A DNA stretch of 30,748 nucleotides from JAPLKB01 sp964532465 (GTDB taxonomy: Bacteria > Desulfobacterota > Syntrophorhabdia > Syntrophorhabdales > Syntrophorhabdaceae), in NCBI GenBank assembly GCA_964532465.1, contig CAZHHX010000050.1, positions 1 to 30,748 on the forward strand. The letters are read 5' to 3'. Positions 14,898 through 22,816 of this stretch are shown one piece after another. The notes beneath the pieces are model-generated. The model saw only the letters and a list, made by a program, of their open reading frames with translations, did not search any database and was not told the origin of the DNA. The translations under genes and the position numbers were made by a program. Each line of letters begins with the position of its first letter. The first letter of the stretch is position 1.

Positions 14898-15770
14898 ATG
14901 AGCATATTAATGAATAATTCTACCCGTGTTATTGTACAGGGCATTACCGGACGCATAGGAAGCGCTCAGACTCACTGGATGCTCGAATATGGAACAAAGG
15001 TTGTGGGCGGCGTTACTCCCGGTAAGGGAGGGTCTACCGTTGAAGGTCTGCCTGTTTTTGACAGTGTTGAGGAAGCGGTTAGGGAGACAGGGGCCAATGC
15101 ATCGGTATTTTTTGTCCCGGCAGCTTTTGTCCTTGACGCTTTTCTTGAAACCATTGACGCGGGGATTAAGCTTATTGTTATTGTCCCTGAACATATTCCC
15201 GTAAAAGATGTGATAAAAATGAGGAATTATGCCATGGAAAAGGGTGTTTTTGCCCTTGGACCTACAACTCCGGGCATTCTTGTTCCGGGAAAAGGGAAAA
15301 TGGGAATTATGCCCGCTTCATTGTTCGCGCCTGGTCGTGTAGGGATCATTTCCCGGAGCGGCACGCTTTCTTATGAATTCGCAGGTATTCTTTCGGAAAG
15401 TCATGTGGGGCAAAGCACTGTTGTAGGTATGGGAGCTGACCCTGTTGTTTTGAGGAATCTTGCCGACATTCTTGAACTCTTTCAGGAAGACGAAGGCACT
15501 GACGCAGTTATTGTTGTCGGGGAAGTTGGCGGCGAGCAGGAAGAGAAGGCTGCCGGATTTATTTCCAGAAGAATGACAAAACCTGTTGCTGCTTATATCG
15601 CGGGCCGTCACTCTCCTCAAGGCAAACGCATGGGACACGCAGGCGCTATTGTTCGAGGCTCGTCGGGGACAGTAGACGGCAAGCATGAAGCATTACGCGC
15701 GGCAGGGGCAGAGGTTCTTGAAAGCCCCGTGCATGTCGCAGATTGGGCAAAAAAACACAATCTAAAATAA
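14898..15770 (+). CDS. ADP-forming acyl-CoA ligase, alpha subunit (SucD-like)
   Basis: The alpha subunit binds CoA and carries the phosphohistidine that relays phosphate. The 290-residue product has the Rossmann CoA-binding front (QGITGRIGS, VGGVTPGKGG), SRSGTLSYE (152-160), E209 in GEVGG, and the phosphorylated H247 in KRMGHAGAI. One segment differs from standard SucD: GPNCPG is replaced by GPTTPG (121-126), so the usual Asn-Cys pair is Thr-Thr. Together with the altered beta loop this suggests a related acyl-CoA ligase (for example acting on malate or another hydroxy- or dicarboxylic acid) rather than a TCA-cycle succinyl-CoA synthetase. An internal ATG five codons in is an alternative start. 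It is the last gene of the operon. Confidence 0.86.
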   Translation: MSILMNNSTRVIVQGITGRIGSAQTHWMLEYGTKVVGGVTPGKGGSTVEGLPVFDSVEEAVRETGANASVFFVPAAFVLDAFLETIDAGIKLIVIVPEHIPVKDVIKMRNYAMEKGVFALGPTTPGILVPGKGKMGIMPASLFAPGRVGIISRSGTLSYEFAGILSESHVGQSTVVGMGADPVVLRNLADILELFQEDEGTDAVIVVGEVGGEQEEKAAGFISRRMTKPVAAYIAGRHSPQGKRMGHAGAIVRGSSGTVDGKHEALRAAGAEVLESPVHVADWAKKHNLK

Positions 15771-15808
15771 ACAATCTGTATTTTCTTTCCTGTTTCTTTG
15801 AATGGTAC

Positions 15809-15855
15809 ACAGTGCTTATGATAAGTAATTTGACAATACTTGTCATAAGCACTGT
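15809..15855. repeat. Long inverted repeat downstream of the ligase operon
   Basis: Two 19-base arms (15809-15827 and 15837-15855) pair with a single mismatch around a 9-base spacer that contains TTGACA in its right part. The element starts 38 bases after the ligase alpha stop. The predicted hairpin is long, but no T-tract follows, so it may be a terminator of unusual type, an mRNA end-stabiliser or a regulator site. The remaining intergenic sequence to 16021 shows nothing else. Confidence 0.6.
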
Positions 15856-16021
15856 TAAATTATATTCAATACAAAGCGATTTCTAAAGAATTCATGTTTT
15901 TGAAAAGGACAGAAGATATTGAGAACTTTCGGTTTGGCAAGTAAACCGCTTCAACATTCAGAACATTCTCTCTGTATAGAAAATGTTCCGCTGTATATGT
16001 GTCGAAACACAAATATTAATT

Positions 16022-16354
16022 CTATATGCCCATATTAGCCAGTATCTGGGATATCTTGTTTACAGTTTCCACGAGCTTCGGATGTGTGCTTTCGAGTTCG
16101 TCAATTGATGAAGTCAGACCTGACAGCGACAGTTTTATGAGGTTTTGATTTTTTATCTCCCTGGTTGCCTCATGTGCAGAAACCCTGGCAAAACCAGTGA
16201 TACTTTCAGCGTGTTCGGCGTGGGTTTTGGAAAGTTCCAGAATCTCGGATTTCAGGGTAGATAATAATTCCAACAGATCATCCCTGTCTTTTTCTCCTAT
16301 TGACCCGGCATTTTTAATATTTGTTTCGATATTATTAATGGTTTTTTCCAGCAT
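16022..16354 (-). CDS. DUF4404-like small helical protein
   Basis: A 110-residue, largely helical, charged protein with no signal peptide. The C-terminal segment ELESTHPKLVETVNKISQ, ending LANMGI, matches the signature end of DUF4404 proteins as I remember them (a SHP-x-L core followed by a terminal ALxNMGI). DUF4404 members are short proteins of unknown function, and this one carries a longer N-terminal coiled-coil portion. A good AAAGGAAGG precedes the ATG. It stands alone on the minus strand between the ligase operon and a second small gene, so the context adds little. Confidence 0.7.
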   Translation of the reverse strand: MLEKTINNIETNIKNAGSIGEKDRDDLLELLSTLKSEILELSKTHAEHAESITGFARVSAHEATREIKNQNLIKLSLSGLTSSIDELESTHPKLVETVNKISQILANMGI

Positions 16355-16532
16355 GTCTTTATTCCTTCCTTTAAAATTAAGATATTACTCGCTCAAATCA
16401 TTCTAACATTAGTTTCATAGCCGTTCAAGATACCTTTTATTCCAAGTCCAAATCAAACAGGATAGAACCGGAACGCCTTAATCTTATCTGCATTCATGGA
16501 AAATTCTTAAGAAAGAGGTACAGGGAGAAATA

Positions 16533-16557
16533 AAGCCCACAGAAAAAGAGTGGGCTT
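16533..16557 (-). terminator. Terminator of the 39-residue small gene
   Basis: A perfect 8-bp GC-rich stem, AAGCCCAC (16533-16540) with GTGGGCTT (16550-16557), has a 9-base loop. It lies 30 bases past the stop of the small minus-strand ORF and is followed on that strand by a T-rich stretch. Confidence 0.7.
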
Positions 16558-16587
16558 AAATCTGTTACTGTTTTATAAACCTGAATT

Positions 16588-16707
16588 TCAGAGATTGTCG
16601 GGTACCCACGTCTTGTGATCTGGAATCCATATGCCGTTTATTGATTGACCCGGCACTTCAACCCATTGTCCCGATGAAGGTTTGATGTCCGTTCCGGGAG
16701 TAACCAT
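16588..16707 (-). CDS. 39-residue protein with a W-P-rich repeat-like motif
   Basis: I start this at the ATG at 16707 because a strong AGGAGG lies 6 bases upstream; the frame is open back to 16782 without a better site. The product contains GQWVEVPGQ and, shortly after, GIWIPDHKTWVPDN, i.e. three similar W-[VI]-[EP] strand-like units. That looks like a small beta structure or a peptide ligand rather than random sequence. It has its own terminator and no signal peptide. I do not recognise the family; function is unknown. Coding status rests on the ribosome site, the terminator and the internal repetition. Confidence 0.6.
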   Translation of the reverse strand: MVTPGTDIKPSSGQWVEVPGQSINGIWIPDHKTWVPDNL

Positions 16708-16809
16708 CGAATTGCCTCCTCTTCTGATAATGGCGTTTATTTGCAATATTTTTTGTGTTGGTGGTAATAAAGATTGCATCAATGGGGTAAATTTGTTTTC
16801 CCCATAATA

Positions 16810-16838
16810 TTGACAACATCCTGTACGGGCATTATATT
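16810..16838 (+). promoter_or_regulatory. Promoter of dnaK-lon
   Basis: TTGACA (16810-16815), a 17-base spacer and TATATT (16833-16838) form a near-consensus housekeeping promoter 38 bases ahead of the dnaK ATG. No CIRCE-type inverted repeat was seen here. Confidence 0.6.
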
Positions 16839-16876
16839 AACCCTGAAAACTTAAAAAAGAACAGGAGGATATACAC

Positions 16877-18790
16877 ATGGCAAAGAAGGTAATCGGAATA
16901 GACCTCGGGACAACCAATTCCGTTGTGGCAATTATGGAAGGTGGTGAGCCGAAGGTAATAATAAATGAAGAAGGCAGCAGGTTGACTCCAAGCGTCGTTG
17001 CATTCACGAAAGACGGTGAAGTACTTGTCGGTCAGACTGCAAAAAGACAGGCTATAACAAATCCTGAAAATACGATCTTCTCGATTAAGAGATTTGTGGG
17101 AAGAAGGTATAATGAAGTGCAGGGAGAAATAAAAACGGTTCCCTATAAAGTAGTGGCGGATCAGGAAGGCAATGTAAGAGTTGATATAAGGGGAAAACAG
17201 TATACTCCTCAGGAAATTTCTGCTTTTGTACTCCAGAAACTGAAGAAATCTGCCGAAGCATATCTTGGTCAAACCATAGAAGATGCAGTTATTACCGTAC
17301 CGGCATATTTTAATGACTCACAGAGACAGGCAACGAAAGATGCGGGAAGGATCGCGGGGCTCAATGTATTGCGCATCATTAATGAACCTACAGCTTCTGC
17401 TCTTGCATACGGACTTGATAAGAAAAAGGATGAAACCATAGCGGTTTACGACTTCGGCGGAGGCACATTCGATATCTCCATATTAGAGGTGGGGGACAAT
17501 GTGGTTGAAGTAAAATCTACCAATGGCGATACCCACCTTGGAGGCGATGATATAGACCAGCTTGTCATAGACTGGATTGTTTCCGAATTCAAAAAGGATC
17601 AGGGCATTGATCTTTCCAAGGACAGAATGGCTTTACAGAGGCTCAAAGAGGCAGGAGAGAGGGCAAAGATTGAGTTATCAACAGCAGTTGAGACTGAGAT
17701 TAACCTTCCCTTTATCACAGCCGACAGCGCAGGCCCGAAACACCTGAATATGAAGCTTCGCAGGGCTGAGCTTGAAAAATTGGCCGACGATATAATGCAG
17801 AAGACAGTTGAACCGTGTAAAAGGGCTATGGCAGACGCAAAACTGGATTTCAGCAAAATAGATGAGGTTGTGCTTGTAGGCGGATCTACAAGGATACCGA
17901 AGGTTCAGGAAATTGTAAAAAGCTTCTTCGGCAAGGAACCTCACAGAGGCGTGAACCCCGATGAGGTTGTGGCCCTTGGCGCGGCGGTCCAGGCAGGCGT
18001 ATTAGCCGGTGAAGTAAAAGACGTATTGCTCCTTGATGTGACCCCGCTTTCACTTGGTATTGAGACATTGGGCGGAGTGATGACCAAGATCATAGAGAGG
18101 AATACCACAATTCCTACAAAAAAAAGCCAGATTTTTACTACTGCCGAAGACAGCCAGATGAGCGTGGAGATTCATGTACTTCAGGGTGAAAGGGAGTTCG
18201 CCAGGGATAATAGAACCCTTGGAAGATTTCAGCTTGTGGGATTGCCGCCCGCACCCAGAGGGGTTCCTCAGGTAGAAGTCACCTTTGATATTGACGCGAA
18301 CGGCATTCTCCATGTGAACGCGAAAGACCTGGCAACAGGAAAAGAGCAGAACATCAGGATCACGGCATCAACAGGTTTGAGCGAGGATGAAATAAAGAAG
18401 ATGGTACATGAAGCTGAGGCAAATGCCGAAGAGGACAGGAAGAGGAAACAGGATATTGAGGCAAAGAACCAGCTTGATAACCTTATATATCAGACAGAGA
18501 AAACACTGAATGAAAATAAAGATAAACTGACAAGCGAAGACACAAAGTCCGTTGAGGATGCAATGGCTTCAGCGAAGGATGTTTTAAAGAGCGGCGATTC
18601 CGATAAAATCAAGAGCGCTATTGACGAACTCACAAAGGCCTCCCATAAGCTTGCCGAGGTGCTGTATAAAAAGACAGCAGGGCCAACTGATGCCGGACAG
18701 GGAGCAGGGGAACAAAAGACCCAGCAGCAGGAAGGACGTAAGGGCGACGACGATGTGGTGGACGCTGAATTTGAGGACGTGAAAAAATAG
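16877..18790 (+). CDS. dnaK: Chaperone protein DnaK (Hsp70)
   Basis: An ATP-dependent cytosolic chaperone that binds unfolded peptides with DnaJ and GrpE. The 637-residue protein is a complete Hsp70: phosphate-1 loop GIDLGTTNS near the start, AYFNDSQRQATKDAG, phosphate-2 loop VYDFGGGTFDIS, the VGGSTRIPKVQ segment, and the interdomain linker VLLLDVTPLSLGIETLGG. The substrate-binding domain and helical lid follow, ending with the acidic tail DVVDAEFEDVKK. AGGAGG at 16863-16868 is well spaced from the ATG. grpE and dnaJ are not adjacent; instead lon follows after 9 bases. This pairs refolding with degradation of damaged proteins in one transcript. Confidence 0.98.
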   Translation: MAKKVIGIDLGTTNSVVAIMEGGEPKVIINEEGSRLTPSVVAFTKDGEVLVGQTAKRQAITNPENTIFSIKRFVGRRYNEVQGEIKTVPYKVVADQEGNVRVDIRGKQYTPQEISAFVLQKLKKSAEAYLGQTIEDAVITVPAYFNDSQRQATKDAGRIAGLNVLRIINEPTASALAYGLDKKKDETIAVYDFGGGTFDISILEVGDNVVEVKSTNGDTHLGGDDIDQLVIDWIVSEFKKDQGIDLSKDRMALQRLKEAGERAKIELSTAVETEINLPFITADSAGPKHLNMKLRRAELEKLADDIMQKTVEPCKRAMADAKLDFSKIDEVVLVGGSTRIPKVQEIVKSFFGKEPHRGVNPDEVVALGAAVQAGVLAGEVKDVLLLDVTPLSLGIETLGGVMTKIIERNTTIPTKKSQIFTTAEDSQMSVEIHVLQGEREFARDNRTLGRFQLVGLPPAPRGVPQVEVTFDIDANGILHVNAKDLATGKEQNIRITASTGLSEDEIKKMVHEAEANAEEDRKRKQDIEAKNQLDNLIYQTEKTLNENKDKLTSEDTKSVEDAMASAKDVLKSGDSDKIKSAIDELTKASHKLAEVLYKKTAGPTDAGQGAGEQKTQQQEGRKGDDDVVDAEFEDVKK

Positions 18791-18799
18791 GGGGATTGA

Positions 18800-21151
18800 A
18801 TGGTGATAGGTTTGAGAAATGATAAAGGCACAAAGGATAAAATATTTTATCCTTCAGAACTTCCCATATTGCCGCTTCGAGGCACAGTTGCTTATCCTGA
18901 CCTCGTTATGCCGCTCATAGTAGGAAGGGAACGTTCTATAAAACTTATAGATGAATCAATGAATATGGATAAGATGATTGCCATAATCACACAAAAAAAT
19001 CCGGACATTGAAAATCCGGACATAGATGATCTCTATACTGTAGGCACCATTGCCACAATAATGAAAATGGTGAAAATGGTGGATGGGAGTCAGCGGGTAG
19101 TAATTCAAGGTTTGTGCAGGTTTAAACTCATCGAATTTACCCAGAGAGAACCGCATTTACGGGCAAAAATATTGCCGATTTTTGAGGATTACCAGAAGGA
19201 TATTGAGATTGACGCAATGTATATAAACCTCAGAAACCTCTTCAAGAAAGCCATAGATATGGCGCCCTATCTCTCTTCAGAGCTTTCCCAGATTGCGACG
19301 AAAGTGGAAAACCCGGGTAATCTGGCAGATCTTATTGCTTCTACCATAAACATAAGTGTTATTGAAAAGCAGGAGATACTTGAAAAGATCGACTTGAAGG
19401 AGAGACTGAGAAAGATCACACTATTTTTAAACAGAGAAGTTGAGACACTTGAGTTGAGCAGCAGAATCCAGACCAATGTTAAAGAAGGCATTGACAAAAC
19501 CCAGAGAGAATACTATCTGAGAGAACAGCTCAAGGCGATTCAGAAAGAGCTTGGCGATACTGATGATAAAATGTCGGAAGTTGATGAGATACGGAAAAAG
19601 ATACTTGACGCAAAGATGTCCCCTGATGTACAGAAAGTTGCTGAAAAGGAACTTGACAGGCTTTCCAAAATGAGCACTATGTCGGCGGAATATACTGTTT
19701 CAAGGACATATCTCGATTGGCTAACAGAAATCCCATGGTCGAATCAGACAGAGGATAATCTTGATATTGCAGGAGCGGATACAATCCTTAACGAAGACCA
19801 TTATGATCTTACAAAAGTGAAAAAAAGAATCCTGGAATATCTTGCAGTTCGAAAGCTGAAGTCGGACATGAAAGGCCCGATTCTGTGTTTTGTAGGCCCT
19901 CCGGGTGTTGGTAAAACGTCGCTTGGTAAATCAATTGCCAGAGCCCTGGGGAGAAAGTTTATGAGAATTTCCCTTGGAGGTATACGGGATGAAGCCGAGA
20001 TCAGAGGGCATAGAAGAACATATGTTGGCGCTTTGCCGGGCAGGATTATCCAGGGGGTTAAGAAGGCAGGTTCCAATAACCCTGTATTCATGCTTGATGA
20101 AGTAGATAAAATAGGAACGGATTTTAGAGGAGACCCATCAAGCGCCTTGCTCGAGGTTTTGGATCCCGAGCAGAACTTTTCTTTTAGCGACCACTACCTT
20201 GAAGTCCCCTTTGATTTGTCAAAGGTTATGTTTATTGCAACGGCAAATATGCTTGATCCGATCCCGCCTGCTCTGAGGGACAGGATGGAGGTGCTTGAAC
20301 TTCCCGGTTATACTGAGGAAGAAAAGGTGATGATTTCGAAACAGTTTCTCATCCCGAAAGAGCGCTTTGAACATGGCCTCAATGAAGACCTTATTGCCTT
20401 TGAGGATGAGGCGCTGAAGATCGTTATCCGTTCATATACAAGGGAATCGGGTGTAAGAAACCTTGAAAGGGAGATAGCGGCGATTTGCAGGGCGGTAGCT
20501 AAATTGGTTGCGGAAGGCGATACGGAAAAGAAGATAATTACGTTAGAGAGCATTCATGGATATCTGGGGCCGATAAAGTTTTTCTCAGAAATTGCTGAGA
20601 GAACAAAATATTCAGGTGTTGCAACGGGCCTGGCATGGACGTCTACCGGCGGCGATATCCTTTTTATAGAATCGACAAAAATGAGAGGTAAGGGCAATCT
20701 TTCTCTTACCGGTCAGCTTGGCGATGTCATGAAGGAATCTGCCCAGGCAGCATTGAGTTATATCAGGAGTAAAGCGGGAGAATATAAGATTCCCGAAGAT
20801 TTTTTTGAGAAAAATGACCTGCATGTCCATGTTCCACAGGGCGCTATCCCGAAAGACGGGCCTTCCGCGGGTGTAACCATGCTTGTTTCTCTTGTGTCGC
20901 TTATTACGGATAAGCTTGTAAGAAACGATGTGGCTATGACAGGGGAGATTACTTTACGCGGGCTTGTCCTGCCTGTAGGCGGAATTAAGCAGAAAGTGCT
21001 TGCGGCAAAGAGAGCAGGGATACAGAATATAATCCTGCCGAAATTAAATGAAAAAGACCTTGAAGAAGTGCCTGAAAGCATAAAAGAGAATATGCATTTC
21101 AAATTCATAGAGAGAATGGACGAGGCCATAGAAATCTGCTTAACGCAGTAG
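18800..21151 (+). CDS. lon: ATP-dependent protease Lon
   Basis: Lon unfolds and degrades damaged and regulatory proteins in the cytosol as a hexamer. The 783-residue chain has the full LonA layout. The N-terminal substrate domain begins ILPLRGTVAYPDLVMPL and is followed by a coiled coil. The AAA+ module has Walker A GPPGVGKT (366-373) and Walker B VFMLDEVDKIG. The C-terminal protease domain has the Ser-Lys dyad at S689 (PKDGPSAG) and K732 (GGIKQKVLAA). A GGGGGATT ribosome site precedes the ATG, and dnaK ends 9 bases upstream, so the two are almost certainly co-transcribed. A strong terminator follows directly. Confidence 0.98.
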   Translation: MVIGLRNDKGTKDKIFYPSELPILPLRGTVAYPDLVMPLIVGRERSIKLIDESMNMDKMIAIITQKNPDIENPDIDDLYTVGTIATIMKMVKMVDGSQRVVIQGLCRFKLIEFTQREPHLRAKILPIFEDYQKDIEIDAMYINLRNLFKKAIDMAPYLSSELSQIATKVENPGNLADLIASTINISVIEKQEILEKIDLKERLRKITLFLNREVETLELSSRIQTNVKEGIDKTQREYYLREQLKAIQKELGDTDDKMSEVDEIRKKILDAKMSPDVQKVAEKELDRLSKMSTMSAEYTVSRTYLDWLTEIPWSNQTEDNLDIAGADTILNEDHYDLTKVKKRILEYLAVRKLKSDMKGPILCFVGPPGVGKTSLGKSIARALGRKFMRISLGGIRDEAEIRGHRRTYVGALPGRIIQGVKKAGSNNPVFMLDEVDKIGTDFRGDPSSALLEVLDPEQNFSFSDHYLEVPFDLSKVMFIATANMLDPIPPALRDRMEVLELPGYTEEEKVMISKQFLIPKERFEHGLNEDLIAFEDEALKIVIRSYTRESGVRNLEREIAAICRAVAKLVAEGDTEKKIITLESIHGYLGPIKFFSEIAERTKYSGVATGLAWTSTGGDILFIESTKMRGKGNLSLTGQLGDVMKESAQAALSYIRSKAGEYKIPEDFFEKNDLHVHVPQGAIPKDGPSAGVTMLVSLVSLITDKLVRNDVAMTGEITLRGLVLPVGGIKQKVLAAKRAGIQNIILPKLNEKDLEEVPESIKENMHFKFIERMDEAIEICLTQ

Positions 21152-21167
21152 CATAAAGAAAAAATGT

Positions 21168-21203
21168 AAAAAAGGGCAGGGTTTTATCCCTGTCCTTTTT
21201 TTT
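21168..21203 (+). terminator. Rho-independent terminator after lon
   Basis: GGGCAGGG pairs with CCCTGTCC (one G-U pair) around a short T-rich loop, with A-run and T-run flanks extending the stem. Eight T residues follow. It closes the dnaK-lon operon 17 bases after the lon stop. Confidence 0.88.
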
Positions 21204-21297
21204 GCAGCTTTTAAAGACCCCACAAAATAACTTTATTTCCAAACATGTTGATGTTAAAATGCCTTTATAAGGCTGAAAAATCTGAGATAATAAAGTA

Positions 21298-22794
21298 TTG
21301 GAGCTCACAGGAGATTTTCAAATCAAAAAGAACTATTTTATCATTCTTGTCCTGACAGCAATCTGCTTAGTCTGTGTTTCATCTTTATCCATGGCCCAGG
21401 AGAAACCGCTGACTCTCGCCGATGCTTTTACAAGAGCTTTGTCAAGTAACCTGAATCTCAATATACAGAGATTTAATCCGGTTTCGGCAGGTTTGGATGT
21501 GAATATCGCAAAATCTGTTTTTAACCCGACTTTTACTCAGGGGCTCACAACCACCGGAGATCCCAACTCGGACTCCTACAATCAGGGAGGGTCGAGCCAG
21601 CTTACGAAAAAGCTTCCTTTCGGCGCTACAGTCGGATTTCTCTGGAGCTATCAGAGGGCTTCAACTCTCATATCGTCTCCAACTTACCAGTCAGCTTCCG
21701 GATTCACATTAAGTATGCCTCTCCTTGCAGGTTTCGGTTGGGATGTGACCAACGCGCCCATTGTTATATCGGAGAAACAGAAAAACATTTCACGTTTTAA
21801 CCTGAGAGATCAGATAGAGCAACTCCTTGCCAGTGTCAATAGTTCTTATTGGAATTTTAAGATGTCAATTGAAGAGTTAAAAATTCTGAGAGAGAACTAT
21901 GAAAATGCAAAAAAACTCCATGAAAGAACGCTTGAGCTTATAAAAGAGGGGAATCTTGCTGAACTCGAAAAATTTCAGACTGAGTCGGCAATATTTACAA
22001 GAGAAGATTCACTCGTATCAGCCGAGAAAACAGTGAAGGACAATAAAGACACGCTGCTGAATTTATTGAGGCTTGATCTGTCGGAAGAGATTGTGCCTGT
22101 TGACGCTCCAAGTTTTCGTCGGCTGGAGACGAACTACGAAGAGAGTTTGGAAGATTCATTTAAATACCGTGCCGATTACCTTACAGCACGGGAGAATCTG
22201 GATATAAGTGAATGGAATCTGAAGGTGGCACGCAGCAACAGACTGCCTGACCTGTCGCTTACCGGTGGCTACACAACAGGTTCCAATGTCAATCCCGGTG
22301 GTTTTACGCAGGGAGCCCTGTCAAGGATGGATCAGGCAAGGTCATGGAACGCGGGATTGAACTTTAGTGTTCCCTTTCCGAATACGGCAAAAACAGATAC
22401 TTATTACAAGAGCAAGATAAGCAACCAGCAGTCAAAAATAACCCTGGCGCAGCTTAAAGATAATATCGCGAAAGAATTAAAACAATCTATGCGCGCGTTA
22501 ACTACCGCTCAAAAGAAGGTTGAAGTCTCAAAAAATGCGAGAGAGCTTGCCGAAAAGAAGCTTGAAGCGGAAATGATAAAGCTTGAAGAGGGACTTTCGG
22601 ACAATTTTATGGTGATTACCTTTCAAAATGATCTTTCCACTGCCAGGTCTTCAGAAACCAAAGCAATTACCGATTACCAGATAGCTGCCATCGCGCTGAA
22701 GAAATCTGAGGGTACGCTTCTGAAATATCTGAACATCAGTTTTGAAGATGAACTTGTGAAGGAAAAGGAACTATATAAGAAGATAAGGGATTAG
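21298..22794 (+). CDS. TolC-like outer-membrane efflux channel
   Basis: This is the outer-membrane exit duct of a tripartite exporter. The 498-residue product has a signal peptide (KKNYFIILVLTAICLVCVSS, cleaved after SMA) and two outer-membrane-efflux repeats, each with long alpha-barrel helices and beta-strands (for example the paired helices about 170-250 and 390-490). Starts: TTG at 21298 is the only standard one but has no Shine-Dalgarno. AGGAG at 21309-21313 sits 8 bases before an ATC at 21322, where the natural signal peptide (M)KKNYF would begin. It is the first gene of an operon with an FHA-fused adaptor, an ABC ATPase and a permease, the standard composition of MacAB-TolC-like pumps. 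Family is sure; the cargo is unknown. Confidence 0.9.
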   Translation: MELTGDFQIKKNYFIILVLTAICLVCVSSLSMAQEKPLTLADAFTRALSSNLNLNIQRFNPVSAGLDVNIAKSVFNPTFTQGLTTTGDPNSDSYNQGGSSQLTKKLPFGATVGFLWSYQRASTLISSPTYQSASGFTLSMPLLAGFGWDVTNAPIVISEKQKNISRFNLRDQIEQLLASVNSSYWNFKMSIEELKILRENYENAKKLHERTLELIKEGNLAELEKFQTESAIFTREDSLVSAEKTVKDNKDTLLNLLRLDLSEEIVPVDAPSFRRLETNYEESLEDSFKYRADYLTARENLDISEWNLKVARSNRLPDLSLTGGYTTGSNVNPGGFTQGALSRMDQARSWNAGLNFSVPFPNTAKTDTYYKSKISNQQSKITLAQLKDNIAKELKQSMRALTTAQKKVEVSKNARELAEKKLEAEMIKLEEGLSDNFMVITFQNDLSTARSSETKAITDYQIAAIALKKSEGTLLKYLNISFEDELVKEKELYKKIRD

Positions 22795-22816
22795 CGAGGA
22801 AACAGAGGAAAACACA

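Noticed and set aside
16810..16876. CIRCE/HrcA operator ahead of dnaK
   Set aside because: No TTAGCACTC-type inverted repeat is present.
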